The notes under the pieces are model-generated. The model worked only from the letters and a program-made list of their open reading frames with translations. It made no database searches and had not been told where the DNA came from. Shown piece after piece: positions 27,847 to 37,220 of a stretch of DNA of 64,000 nt. Position numbers and translations under genes: made by a program. The stretch is from Vallitalea sp. (GTDB lineage: Bacteria; Bacillota; Clostridia; Lachnospirales; Vallitaleaceae), in assembly GCA_025210235.1 (NCBI GenBank), contig JAOASG010000007.1, forward strand, positions 19,406 to 83,405, written 5' to 3'. Each line of letters begins with the position of its first letter. Within the stretch, counting starts at the first letter, position 1.

Positions 27847-28701
27847 TTAACCTTTAACTGATCCTAACATTACACCTTTTGTAAAATACTTTTGTAAGAA
27901 TGGATATACACAAAGTATTGGTACTACAGAGATCATAACTGTAGCCATCTTGAAATTTTCAGGAGATGTGAAGATATCATCTGTATCAATGGCTGAAGTT
28001 GTTTGGTCAAGCATATCACGGAGTACAACTTGTAAAGTCCATTTTGTTCTATCATTAAGATACATCATACCTGGTAAAAATGCATTCCAATTCGTAACCG
28101 CATAAAATAATCCTACTGTTGCTAATACAGATTTTGATAGAGGTAATACAATTTTAAAGAGTATACCAATTTCACTACATCCATCAATTCTAGCTGATTC
28201 AATCAAACTTTCTGGAACATTTTTAAAAAATTTCATAACAATTAAAAGGTTATAGACAATAATTGCCTTTGGAAATATTAATGAACCTAGTGTATCAATT
28301 AACCCATAGGACTTAACTGTTAAATAAGTAGGTATTAATCCACCATTAAATAACATAGTAACCATAATCATCCAAAAGAAAAACTTTTTACCTTTAAGAT
28401 GTTCTCTTGATAATGGATATGCAGTTATAACACTTAAAAACATACTTAATAATGTCGCTACTAGAGTAACGATAATAGAATTTAGAAAACCTGTATAAAT
28501 AATACTCTTCTTAAAAGCTACAGCATATGTATTTAATGTAAAACCATTAGGTATTAAGTATAAATTATTAAGTGTTACTTTAGTAGGATCACTTAGTGAA
28601 TACATCAATACATACCAAAATGGATAGAACATAAGAAGACCAATTATTACAAAGAAAGTATAATTAAATATCTTAAATGGAGTTACTTTTCTACTAACCA
28701 T
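27847..28701 (-). CDS. Sugar ABC transporter permease (LplC/YtcP type)
   Basis: 284 residues, six transmembrane helices, with the coupling loop SARIDGCSEIGILFKIVLPLSK near residue 165. It ends with KYFTKGVMLGSVKG, the typical end of LplC-type permeases for complex oligosaccharides. Its ATG overlaps the stop of the other permease (TAATG), so both are made together. The ATPase, as usual for this class, is not encoded nearby and is probably a shared MsmX-type protein. Confidence 0.92.
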   Translation of the reverse strand: MVSRKVTPFKIFNYTFFVIIGLLMFYPFWYVLMYSLSDPTKVTLNNLYLIPNGFTLNTYAVAFKKSIIYTGFLNSIIVTLVATLLSMFLSVITAYPLSREHLKGKKFFFWMIMVTMLFNGGLIPTYLTVKSYGLIDTLGSLIFPKAIIVYNLLIVMKFFKNVPESLIESARIDGCSEIGILFKIVLPLSKSVLATVGLFYAVTNWNAFLPGMMYLNDRTKWTLQVVLRDMLDQTTSAIDTDDIFTSPENFKMATVMISVVPILCVYPFLQKYFTKGVMLGSVKG

Positions 28702-29657
28702 TATAATAATCCCTCCTCACCAATACGCTTACTGATTTTATCCGTAGTAACTACTAAGAATAATGCTACGACTGATTTAAACATATCAACCGTTGCAGCT
28801 ATACTATATTGTCCTCTTGTTAGTCCGTTTCTATAGACATATGTATCAAAAATATCACTAATGCTTTGAACCAATGGTGTTTGTAATACCATGATTTGTT
28901 GGAATCCTGCATTCATTACTCTACCAATTCTTAATATCAGTAACATCACAATAATACCTGAGATTGCTGGTAAAGTAATGTGAATTGTTTGTTTCCATTT
29001 ACTTGCACCATCAATATTAGCTGCTTCATATAAATTAGGGTCAATCTGTGTTAACGCAGCTAAATATACAATGGTTCCCCACCCTGACTCTTTCCAAATA
29101 TCTGATATAATCAAAATACTTCTAAAATGTTCTTTACTTGCCAACAAGTTAACAGGTTCCATTCCAAACAGCTTAAAAATTTCACCCACTACACCATAGC
29201 TTGGAGAGAATATATTTAACATAATTCCCCCTATTACAACCCATGATAAGAAGTGTGGTAGGTAGAGTACTGTTTGACTCATTCGTTTAAACTTTAAATT
29301 TCTCATCTCATTAAGCATTAATGCTAAAATAATAGGTACAGGGAAACCGATTAATATTTTTAAGAAACTGATAATCATTGTATTAGAAAATACTTGTTTA
29401 AAATCTCTTGAACCAAATACCACTCTAAAATTATCAAATCCTACCCAAGCACTATCCCAGATTCCTTTAAATATATCGTAATCTTTAAATGCAATAACCA
29501 AACCAAAAATAGGAACATATCTAAAAAGAATAAAATACAATAAACCTGGAATTAATAAGATGTATAACCATTTATTTTTCTTCATATATTTCAATAGCTT
29601 ATTTGATGAATTATTATAATTTTTTAGTTGTTTTTGTTTATTGGGTTTAATAACCAT
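28701..29657 (-). CDS. Sugar ABC transporter permease (LplB/YteP type)
   Basis: 318 residues. A basic N-terminus is followed by six transmembrane helices (first WLYILLIPGLLYFILF). The coupling loop is AANIDGASKWKQTIHITLPA. The C-terminus reads KRIGEEGLL, typical of LplB. It pairs with the next gene to form the membrane channel and lies about 85 bases after the binding-protein gene. Confidence 0.92.
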   Translation of the reverse strand: MVIKPNKQKQLKNYNNSSNKLLKYMKKNKWLYILLIPGLLYFILFRYVPIFGLVIAFKDYDIFKGIWDSAWVGFDNFRVVFGSRDFKQVFSNTMIISFLKILIGFPVPIILALMLNEMRNLKFKRMSQTVLYLPHFLSWVVIGGIMLNIFSPSYGVVGEIFKLFGMEPVNLLASKEHFRSILIISDIWKESGWGTIVYLAALTQIDPNLYEAANIDGASKWKQTIHITLPAISGIIVMLLILRIGRVMNAGFQQIMVLQTPLVQSISDIFDTYVYRNGLTRGQYSIAATVDMFKSVVALFLVVTTDKISKRIGEEGLL

Positions 29658-29743
29658 CTGTTCTCCTCTTTCCTATGTTAGAAATAACAAGTGTGTTCTA
29701 AAGCTAATTACTTTAAAACACACTATTAACAATATTCAATCGA

Positions 29744-31258
29744 CTATTTTTTTGATTGATATTTTTCGTTAAGAGCCTTTGTTAAAGCTTCTCCACCTCT
29801 TTTATTCCATTCTTTTACGAATGCATCAAAGCCAGTTTCTATATCAGTAGCTCCAACAATCATAGAAATAAATTCTCTATTTGTAAAATCTCTTAAATCC
29901 GCATCATATTTAGTAGCTTCTGGTACCAAAATCCCGTCAGCAGGATTTTCTAAAGCTATCGATTCATTGTGTTTAAATGCATCAAATAGTTCTGGTGATG
30001 AATGATCAAACAATACTTTTTTAGCAATATTAAATTTATTAATATCTAATTCACCGTATTTATTATTATCAATCGTTCTACTTAGTTGACCGTTTTCTAT
30101 TTTATAATGTTCACCTTCTAAACCATAATTAATAAACTTATTTCCTTCATCAGCAGCTGCCCAAGTTAATAAGCGAAGAGCAGCGTCCACATCTTTCGTT
30201 TCACTACTAATACCTGTTCTTACCCAACCTTTAATAGATGCCATTCTTATACCAACAGGATTATCTGAACCACCCTTTAAGATAGGCCCAAACACAAACT
30301 CTCCTTCTGGATTCTTTTCCTTGAAAGGCACATAATAGTTTTGATGATTATTTTTGTCAAATAAATGGATTTTTGTTTCACCACCACCAAATGTACCTGC
30401 TTTTACTTTTGTTTTCCACCTTTTACTATCATCCGTTACAAATTCTGGATCAATTAATTTCTCATCATACATTTTCTTTAAGAATTTTAATGCTTCTTTT
30501 GCTTGTGGTTGAACAGAACCATTTACTAACTCTCCGTCTTTTTCCATCCAATAGTGAGGTAATGCTCCATAGGCACCAAAGATATGATCCATAAATCTAT
30601 CCACTATACTATAGCCCCCAAAAGCATAAGTATCATTCTTTCCATTTCCATCTGGATCCTTTAAAGCTACTGCTTTTGCAAATTCATAGTATTCATCCAG
30701 TGTAGTAGGAACATCCATTTCAAACTTATCTAACCAATCTTTTCTATAAGCAATAATCGATAATGGATTAGCCGTACTTACCCCAATTGCATAAATATTA
30801 CCATCATCATGAGTCATTACTTCCCATTCTCTATCTGTTCTAGATGCTTTTAATTCTGGATATTTATCAAAGTATTTATTAAGAGGAATTAATGCTCCTC
30901 CTTTTACTAACTTATCTTCCATTGCATCCGTATAAAAATTCATAAGATCAGGTCTATTGCCTGAAGCTAATATAAGATTTAATTTATTTTCTAATTCTTT
31001 AGTTGTTACTTGTGTAACTTCTAATATAGTATTAGTTTGCTTTTCAATGTAATCTTTTGTAAAAGATTTTTCTTGAATATCTTTACTATGTAAAAATAAT
31101 TTTAACTTAACTGGTTCATCACTTTTCTCTTCTTTTGCTCCTTCATTACTAGATGAAACTGTATTATCTTTCTTATCTTCCTTAGACGTCTTTGAACATC
31201 CACTAAAACTCACCAAACAAATTGTAACAATTAATATTAAAGCTATTAATTTTTTCAT
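29744..31258 (-). CDS. Extracellular sugar-binding lipoprotein (LplA/YtcQ type)
   Basis: 504 residues. The lipobox is SFSGC (Cys21), followed by a low-complexity Lys/Glu/Asn linker. A large solute-binding domain of family 1 type has motifs such as LDEYYEFAKAVALKDPDGNG and TYAFGG. Proteins of this length commonly bind oligosaccharides of two to four sugars. It is the first gene of the second glycan operon, directly after a sigma-A promoter, and should bind the unsaturated sulfated oligosaccharides used by the GH88 and sulfatases downstream. Confidence 0.92.
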   Translation of the reverse strand: MKKLIALILIVTICLVSFSGCSKTSKEDKKDNTVSSSNEGAKEEKSDEPVKLKLFLHSKDIQEKSFTKDYIEKQTNTILEVTQVTTKELENKLNLILASGNRPDLMNFYTDAMEDKLVKGGALIPLNKYFDKYPELKASRTDREWEVMTHDDGNIYAIGVSTANPLSIIAYRKDWLDKFEMDVPTTLDEYYEFAKAVALKDPDGNGKNDTYAFGGYSIVDRFMDHIFGAYGALPHYWMEKDGELVNGSVQPQAKEALKFLKKMYDEKLIDPEFVTDDSKRWKTKVKAGTFGGGETKIHLFDKNNHQNYYVPFKEKNPEGEFVFGPILKGGSDNPVGIRMASIKGWVRTGISSETKDVDAALRLLTWAAADEGNKFINYGLEGEHYKIENGQLSRTIDNNKYGELDINKFNIAKKVLFDHSSPELFDAFKHNESIALENPADGILVPEATKYDADLRDFTNREFISMIVGATDIETGFDAFVKEWNKRGGEALTKALNEKYQSKK

Positions 31259-31349
31259 AAAAAACTATTCCTCCTTAATATTTTCAAGTCAAATACAGAA
31301 ATATCCACCAATCATTAGTTTGTGTGCACATCATTTATTGGTTAATTTA

Positions 31350-31378
31350 ACAGTACACTAGTTTTTATTAACTATCAA
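31350..31378 (-). promoter_or_regulatory. Promoter of the second glycan operon
   Basis: On the minus strand, TTGATA (31373-31378), 17 bases and TACTGT (31350-31355). The weak -10 fits a promoter that needs an activator such as the AraC protein. Confidence 0.45.
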
Positions 31379-31572
31379 TATTATAATGTTCATTTTATGA
31401 TATTATATTTATCTCCTGCTTTTTTCACCTATTTATAAGCCTTTAATATAAAATTATTAAATATTAATATCATTATAAAATATTACTTTCTCAAATATTA
31501 TAATAGATCCAGTAATATTCTACAAAGCAATCTCTATACGCTGTAAAAATTTATTAACTAAAGCGATAACTG

Positions 31573-31601
31573 TTGATTTGTCCTTATTTTTTTCGTATAA
31601 T
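31573..31601 (+). promoter_or_regulatory. Promoter of the OYE-family gene
   Basis: TTGATT (31573-31578), 17 bases and TATAAT (31596-31601), about 65 bases before the start codon. Confidence 0.75.
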
Positions 31602-31667
31602 TATGTTTGCCTTTTCATTAAAAAATTTAAATTACCAAAAGTTATAATATAGAAAGGAGTTTTTTCA

Positions 31668-32783
31668 ATGTGTGAAAATAAACTTACTAAATCTTTGTTT
31701 AATGAATCTAAATTAGCAAATATTAAAGTTAAAAATAGATTTGTTAGAAGTGCTACTTGGGAAAATATGACAACAGAAGATGGACATCTTACAAAAGAAC
31801 TTTATAATATATACGAAGACTTATCAAAAAACGAAGTTGGATTAATTATTACAGGATATGGAAATATTGTTAAAGAAGAACAGCCCAATCCTGGAATGAT
31901 GGGTATTTATGATGATTCATTTATTAATGAATATAAAAAACTAACAAGTATTGTACACAGCTATGATTCAAAAATAATTATGCAACTAGCTTATGGTGGA
32001 ACAAAAACTAAATTTAATCTTGGTGATAGAATTATCTATGCTCCAAGTGAAGTTCCTGAAAGAAGTACAAATGTATTAGGTAAGGCTATGACAAAAGATG
32101 AGATAAACTACATTGTTAACGATTTTGCTAAAGCTGGTAAAAGGGTTAAAGATTCAGGCTTTGATGGAGTTGAAATACATGGGGCACACACATATCTAAT
32201 AAACCAATTTCTAAGTCCATATTACAATAGAAGAACTGATGAATACGGTGGAAGTTTAGAAAATAGAATGAGATTTTTAATTGAAATCTACTATAAAATG
32301 AGAGAAATGGTAGGAGAAGACTTCCCTATATTCGTAAAACTTACTGCTACTGAATTTTTTGATGGTGGTTTAACTTTTGAAGAAACTAAATTAATATGTA
32401 AAAAATTAGAATCAATTGGTATTAACGGTATTGAAATTTCTGGCAACGTTCATGGAAAAGCTAAATTAATGGTAGGGCAAGTTTTTGACGGACTTGAACT
32501 TAAGAAAGAAGGATATTTCCTTGAATACGCAAAAATTATTAGTAATATTGTAAATATCCCAATAATAACAGTAGGTGGTTTTAAAGAACTTGATAATATT
32601 GCAAAAGTCTTTAATGAAACAAATATCTCTTACTTTGGTCTTTCAAGACCATTACTTGCAGAGCCTAATCTAATTAAAAGATGGAAAGACGGAGATACAA
32701 AACCAGCAAAATGTGTAAGATGCTCTAAATGTAGAACTCCAGAAGGAAATTATTGTACTATTTTTAATAAGTGTACCTTTTAA
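31668..32783 (+). CDS. NADH:flavin oxidoreductase, Old Yellow Enzyme family
   Basis: 371 residues, a single FMN-binding TIM barrel. Family motifs are NRFVRSATWENM near residue 24, the substrate His region GVEIHGAHTYLINQFLSPYYN near 168, RTDEYGGSLENRMRFL, and PIITVGGF plus FGLSRPLLAEPNL for the phosphate site. It ends in a cysteine-rich tail (CVRCSKCRTPEGNYC), seen in several clostridial members; its four to five Cys could hold a metal, but there is no FAD/NADH domain after it. It should reduce an activated C=C bond. The natural substrate is unknown. Its own promoter makes it independent of the glycan locus. Confidence 0.88.
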   Translation: MCENKLTKSLFNESKLANIKVKNRFVRSATWENMTTEDGHLTKELYNIYEDLSKNEVGLIITGYGNIVKEEQPNPGMMGIYDDSFINEYKKLTSIVHSYDSKIIMQLAYGGTKTKFNLGDRIIYAPSEVPERSTNVLGKAMTKDEINYIVNDFAKAGKRVKDSGFDGVEIHGAHTYLINQFLSPYYNRRTDEYGGSLENRMRFLIEIYYKMREMVGEDFPIFVKLTATEFFDGGLTFEETKLICKKLESIGINGIEISGNVHGKAKLMVGQVFDGLELKKEGYFLEYAKIISNIVNIPIITVGGFKELDNIAKVFNETNISYFGLSRPLLAEPNLIKRWKDGDTKPAKCVRCSKCRTPEGNYCTIFNKCTF

Positions 32784-32818
32784 ATTATGTAGTTATATCT
32801 AATCAAGGAGGATTTATC

Positions 32819-33517
32819 GTGGATCGAAATAAAAATATATTAAGAAAATGGATAATAATAATTACTATCCCTACCGCTATCTTTTCGGGACTTATACCCT
32901 TAATACGAATGTTTTTTCCAAAAAAAATTGTTGGGATAATATTTAAAGTAGATATTGTATTGATATGCATTACTTTTGCCCTATTAATTTTGTCACTAGT
33001 AATTTCAAAGAATATATTTTTCAAACTAACAGCAATCCCCGTTACATATGTAATTGTGATCATTACTCTTATGATGAAAAAATCAGGAGTATATTTATTT
33101 TTTCTAAATAACATTTTAGGAAAACCTATTCCAGAGATTGATACCACGGAAATAACTAACTACAATATACTTCTACACTCTGGAGTTTTTATATCTATTA
33201 TACCACTGATAGTTTACGCAATATACTTTACTGTAAAAATGAATAAAGGAAAGAAAGACATAGTCAAAGTTGGAATACCACAAATAGGTTATATTACTGC
33301 ACTTATTCCAACCAATACACGGATAAATAAAATAAGAGTCTATACAGTATGGGTAAAAGTTGGATCTCAAGATTATTCTCAATATGACATTAAAAGGGAC
33401 GTAGCAATTCCAAATCATATGATTCATCTTTTTTCAATTGGCAATAGTGTCAATATTCTAATTGATCCTAATAACAATAAAAATGTTTTTTTTAATCTTA
33501 ATCATACAATATTATAA
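32819..33517 (+). CDS. Membrane protein of unknown function
   Basis: About 233 residues. The start is GTG at 32819, eight bases after AAGGAGG. Four hydrophobic helices fill the first 140 residues. The remaining 90 form a soluble beta-rich domain (IPQIGYITALIP, YTVWVKVGSQDYSQYD, then SIGNSVNILIDPNNNKNVFF) that resembles the small OB-like domain of DUF3592-type membrane proteins. It follows the flavoenzyme by 35 bases and may be co-transcribed. No function can be assigned. Confidence 0.75.
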   Translation: MDRNKNILRKWIIIITIPTAIFSGLIPLIRMFFPKKIVGIIFKVDIVLICITFALLILSLVISKNIFFKLTAIPVTYVIVIITLMMKKSGVYLFFLNNILGKPIPEIDTTEITNYNILLHSGVFISIIPLIVYAIYFTVKMNKGKKDIVKVGIPQIGYITALIPTNTRINKIRVYTVWVKVGSQDYSQYDIKRDVAIPNHMIHLFSIGNSVNILIDPNNNKNVFFNLNHTIL

Positions 33518-33553
33518 CGAATATAGCTTAAAGACTTATATTAAAATATAGCA

Positions 33554-33579
33554 AGCGAGTAATTAATTAATTACTCGCT
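33554..33579. terminator. Perfect hairpin between convergent genes
   Basis: AGCGAGTAATTAA and its reverse complement form a 26-base perfect palindrome between the membrane-protein gene and the SLH gene. Neither side has a long T run, so it may act weakly in both directions. Confidence 0.55.
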
Positions 33580-33603
33580 AAATAAACATTATTTAAATAT
33601 TAT

Positions 33604-35280
33604 TTAATATGATAATGGGTTAACAGTATAATTTTTAAATTTTGCCTCTTTTCCCCATGTTCTTAGTCCAAACATTTTAAGATCATCCATATATTTGTCA
33701 TCTTTTTCAGTTATATACAATACATCATTAAGAAAAACTTCAATAGAAGAACCATTTTTAACAACTTTTAATGTATAGTATTCATTTGGTTTAATATTAA
33801 ATCCAACTTTTTTATTACTTATATTTTCCCAATCACCATTATTTAGGCCTTTACCTCTTCTTAACATTACTTTGTCACCTTCTGCATCTATTCCAGCATA
33901 GAATCCTAAGAAGTGATTATATCCATCAGCTAGATTTTCAACGTTAAATACTATACCAGCATTACTGTCGTCATCACTAGATAAACATATATCTACCTGA
34001 TATATCCCTCCATAAGCGTTAAATCCCCATGCTCCAGTATCATTACTTAAAACAGCAATAGGTGTTATATTTTTATTTTCACTACTACGAGGTTTTATTG
34101 ATAAATAATCATCTACAAAAGAATAATATGGATTACTATAAAATTTAAAATAGTCTTTTGTAAAACTTACGTTATCCCATTTTTGAGAAGGATCTGTAAC
34201 TTTAATAGAAAATGGCTCTGACCCCGTCGTTTCTCTATTATACTTATTTACAAGCTTTTCGATATTATTATTAAGATCGTCTTTACTATTCCATTTATAT
34301 ATATTTCCTAATTCTGTTAGATCACTATTAAAAACTAAATACTTATAAGCGTGAGCTAGCCCAGTACCTACTTTCAATATAATATATCCATCATACTTAC
34401 CACCGTTTACTACAGTACAATCAGATAGGTATCCATGTTTGTATTCCCAATCAACTTCATTTTTCTCAAAGTTATATCTATATACTATACCAGTATCTAG
34501 ACAATATAATTTACTAGCATCTGAATCAAGCTTTTTATAAGAAACGCCTTCACCTATCTTTATTTTTTGACCATTATTATAAAATGTTGCATAAATTTCT
34601 TCATTTTCTTTAGATATATCATATCCTCTAGTATAATCGTTAGGCTCTATTGGCTCAGTATCCTCATTAGGCTCTATAGGCTTATAATATTTTTCAAAAA
34701 CCCTATTTACTATAATAACCGCTTGTTGGATAGGCGTATTAGCAAGTGGTTTAAAGTGAGTACCATTACCTTTTATAATACCATTCTCATATGCAAAGTC
34801 AACGCCAGCTACTGCCCAACCTGCTACACTATCTTTATCAGCTACAGTTAGAACACCATCGCCTTTATAATAGTCTATATCCATACTATCAAGTGAACGA
34901 CTCATCATAATTGCCATCTCTTGTCTTGTTATTGGAGCCTCTGGAGCAAAGATACCTTTACCTTTACCACCTATTATACCTGCTGTCTTAGCCATAAGAA
35001 CATTTTTGTCAGTTGTATCAGAAAATGTATTGCTAGGAGCAGGATTTGGATATTTGCCTGTCATTTGATTATACATATTCATTATAAGCTCAGCAAATTG
35101 TACTCTGGTAATATTATAACTATAATCCTGATATCCATTGTCTATTCCATTTTGAGATGCGCTATCCAATTCTTCAGTAGCCCAATCACTTGCACCAGGG
35201 TACCATCCACCAGCATACGCATTACTAGTAAAAGTAAATACCATTGCTAAAGCAACTATTAAATTAACTAACTTCTTCAT
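33604..35280 (-). CDS. Surface protein with SLH repeats and a lectin-like C-terminal domain
   Basis: About 558 residues, exported: the signal peptide is cleaved after SNAYA. Residues 25-190 contain SLH motifs (ITRVQFAELIMNMYNQM, PITRQEMAIMMSRSLDS and TPIQQAVIIVNRVFEKYY), which bind secondary cell-wall polymer. A short Glu/Pro/Asn linker (PIEPNEDTEPIEPND) follows, then a DUF5050-like stretch of repeats. The last 190 residues form a laminin-G/DUF1080-like sandwich (AGIVFNVENLADGYNHFLGF, then YYTLKVVKNGSSIEVFLND). I take ATG 35280 after AGGAGG, not the earlier ATG at 35307. It is likely a wall-bound sugar-binding or structural protein; no catalytic motif is seen. Confidence 0.85.
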   Translation of the reverse strand: MKKLVNLIVALAMVFTFTSNAYAGGWYPGASDWATEELDSASQNGIDNGYQDYSYNITRVQFAELIMNMYNQMTGKYPNPAPSNTFSDTTDKNVLMAKTAGIIGGKGKGIFAPEAPITRQEMAIMMSRSLDSMDIDYYKGDGVLTVADKDSVAGWAVAGVDFAYENGIIKGNGTHFKPLANTPIQQAVIIVNRVFEKYYKPIEPNEDTEPIEPNDYTRGYDISKENEEIYATFYNNGQKIKIGEGVSYKKLDSDASKLYCLDTGIVYRYNFEKNEVDWEYKHGYLSDCTVVNGGKYDGYIILKVGTGLAHAYKYLVFNSDLTELGNIYKWNSKDDLNNNIEKLVNKYNRETTGSEPFSIKVTDPSQKWDNVSFTKDYFKFYSNPYYSFVDDYLSIKPRSSENKNITPIAVLSNDTGAWGFNAYGGIYQVDICLSSDDDSNAGIVFNVENLADGYNHFLGFYAGIDAEGDKVMLRRGKGLNNGDWENISNKKVGFNIKPNEYYTLKVVKNGSSIEVFLNDVLYITEKDDKYMDDLKMFGLRTWGKEAKFKNYTVNPLSY

Positions 35281-35308
35281 ATAATACCTCCTGTATTTCA
35301 TTTGCAAT

Positions 35309-35317
35309 ATTATAGCA
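35309..35317 (-). promoter_or_regulatory. Extended -10 promoter of the SLH gene
   Basis: On the minus strand TGCTATAAT (35309-35317) is a full extended -10, about 30 bases before the SLH start. Confidence 0.5.
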
Positions 35318-35561
35318 TATTTTTACCAGTAATTTAGCAAACCTTACCATTAAGTTAGATTTGAGTTTGGAGCTAATTTAATGTATGACTAAATGGTATT
35401 ATTACTTTGTCAAGAAAAAAACATTAAACCATTCTTTACTGTTACATGTAGATAAATTAATAAAGTACCTATATACATTATAACAAATAGTCTATATTAA
35501 CGATTGACAATTCAAGATTATGTATATAAAGTAAATTATGTACTATATTTCGACAAAATTC

Positions 35562-35590
35562 TTGACAATTTTCATATAATTACTTAAAAT
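35562..35590 (+). promoter_or_regulatory. Strong promoter of the KAS III-like gene
   Basis: TTGACA (35562-35567), 17 bases and TAAAAT (35585-35590), about 28 bases before the start. Confidence 0.75.
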
Positions 35591-35618
35591 ATTAAAAACA
35601 CAAAAAGGAGCGATATAT

Positions 35619-36626
35619 ATGACATATACAAATATCAATATAATTGGAACTGGGATTTATCATCCAAAAAATAAAGTAAGCAATGCTTATCTTATAGATC
35701 ATTTTGATAAATTAGGGATAGAAATAGAAGGGCTGTTGACTCATCTAGAAAGAGAATATAGATATCATTCTGATGATGATGAAGAAACTGTTATTTCTAT
35801 GGCTTATGAGGCTAGTATTAATGCATTAGAAGAAGCAAAAATAAAATCTGAAGATATTGATTTGATAGTATTTGCAACCGATACTCCAGAGTATACATCT
35901 CCTTCCAATGCTATAAAACTAACTCATTTATTAAATGCAAAAAATGCAAAAATGGTGTATGATACAAATAGCAATTGTATAGGTATGATTACTGCACTAG
36001 ATCAAGTAAGTAGAATTCTACAAACTAATAAAAGATATAAAAAAGCCTTAGTTGTAGGTGGTTTATTAATAAGTTCTGCATTTAATACAAATGATCCAGT
36101 AACTTATGGTAATTTTGGAGATTCAGCAGCAGCAGTAGTATTAGAAAAAGTAGAAGAAGATATAAAAAGAGGATTTATCGATTCTACTTGTTATACAAAA
36201 ACAAGTGAAGTTGATAATATTCTTATGCCAAAAATTGGATATTCCAAAATTACAAAAGGAAATGTTATAAAAGAAGAAGATAAAAAATGGAGTTTTGAAC
36301 CATTTGATAATGATTTTATTAGTGATTATTGGGCTGAATTAATTAAAGACCTTGCTGTAGAAAATAAAATGAATCTTACAGATATTGATCATTTTCTTTT
36401 TTCACAATTTACAAATCATGCAGCTAAAGCCACTTTAGAAAAATTAGATATAGACAAAGAAAATTTAACTTATGTTGGAAATGAATATGGATATACTGGG
36501 GTAACAAGTCCTATTATGGCACTTCATAGGGCGTTGGAAACAGGAAAAATTAATAAAGGTTCTAAAGTAATATTTATTTCTGTAGGTTCAGGTTCTACAA
36601 CAAGTGCAATTTTATTCGAATTTTAA
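35619..36626 (+). CDS. Ketoacyl-ACP synthase III-like thiolase with altered active site
   Basis: 335 residues with the KAS III/FabH thiolase fold from end to end. The acyl-accepting Cys120 is kept (YDTNSNCIGMITAL). From residue 257 on, the protein aligns without gaps to FabH around its His-Gln-Ala-Asn and Gly-Asn-Thr-Ser motifs, but the catalytic His is Ser262 (FSQFTNHAAK) and the catalytic Asn is Tyr292 (EYGYTGVTS). The decarboxylating condensation of normal FabH needs both, so this protein probably does acyl transfer, hydrolysis or another Cys-based step. It is monocistronic, away from fatty-acid genes. Its substrate is unknown. Confidence 0.85.
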   Translation: MTYTNINIIGTGIYHPKNKVSNAYLIDHFDKLGIEIEGLLTHLEREYRYHSDDDEETVISMAYEASINALEEAKIKSEDIDLIVFATDTPEYTSPSNAIKLTHLLNAKNAKMVYDTNSNCIGMITALDQVSRILQTNKRYKKALVVGGLLISSAFNTNDPVTYGNFGDSAAAVVLEKVEEDIKRGFIDSTCYTKTSEVDNILMPKIGYSKITKGNVIKEEDKKWSFEPFDNDFISDYWAELIKDLAVENKMNLTDIDHFLFSQFTNHAAKATLEKLDIDKENLTYVGNEYGYTGVTSPIMALHRALETGKINKGSKVIFISVGSGSTTSAILFEF

Positions 36627-36680
36627 TATACAAAAATTACATCGTTACCAAATCTGTGATTGTTTTTTAAAGACATACAA

Positions 36681-36717
36681 AAAATACCCTCTTAATTTGA
36701 TTTGAGAGAGTATTTTT
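36681..36717. terminator. Bidirectional terminator
   Basis: AAAATACCCTCT pairs with AGAGAGTATTTT (one mismatch), with a T run on each strand. It serves the KAS III-like gene and the convergent small gene. Confidence 0.8.
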
Positions 36718-36728
36718 TATTTTTATAT

Positions 36729-37133
36729 TTAATTATCTGATGCTAAATTATTTTTAACATCTTGTAAATGATCCGCATATTCAATGCCTTCATCCCATCC
36801 GGGAATTTGTCTTCCTAATCTCTTGAATTGAGATAATGTAATAACATTTCCTTTTGTTAGTAAAAATCTTCTTCTAAAAGGAACTTCAATATATCTTACC
36901 ATTAATTCTTCTAACTCTTTTGCAACAGCAGGAGTTGAAGGTTTTAAATCATTACTTAAATCAATAATTAGTACAAAATTATTAGGATTAAAAGTTTTTA
37001 CTAATTTGTTATAATCATTAATAAAAGAATGTCCATCTTCTTCTTGAAAAAAACCTGATGCACTTAAATGTAAAGTTTTTTCAATCTTATTTACTTCCAT
37101 ATTATATTTTGCATTTCCATTTTCGTAATTCAT
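36729..37133 (-). CDS. Small STAS-like protein of unknown function
   Basis: 134 residues, cytoplasmic. The alternation of strands and helices (KTLHLSASGFFQEEDGHSFI, then NFVLIIDLSNDLKPSTPAVA and FRRRFLLTKGN) resembles the STAS/SpoIIAA fold. The serine phosphorylated in anti-sigma antagonists cannot be placed with confidence. It has a good ribosome site (AAGGAGG) and a terminator, and stands alone. Its partner is not visible nearby. Confidence 0.55.
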   Translation of the reverse strand: MNYENGNAKYNMEVNKIEKTLHLSASGFFQEEDGHSFINDYNKLVKTFNPNNFVLIIDLSNDLKPSTPAVAKELEELMVRYIEVPFRRRFLLTKGNVITLSQFKRLGRQIPGWDEGIEYADHLQDVKNNLASDN

Positions 37134-37220
37134 ATGTCCTCCTTAAGTATCTTATCTTTTATTTGTATTATATCAATTATATAGTAATATCAAAAACAAA
37201 ACAAGCAAAAAAATATTTTA

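Larger units (their letters stand above)
31259..31667. other. Divergent intergenic region
   Basis: It holds the glycan-operon promoter (31350-31378) and the flavoenzyme promoter (31573-31601). The 190 bases between them show no coding potential. Confidence 0.6.
35281..35618. other. Divergent intergenic region
   Basis: It holds the SLH promoter (35309-35317) and the KAS III promoter (35562-35590). Nothing else is recognisable. Confidence 0.6.

Noticed and set aside
31323..31330. TGTGCACA in the divergent gap as an operator
   Set aside because: An 8-base palindrome occurs too often by chance, and no second copy was seen near related genes.
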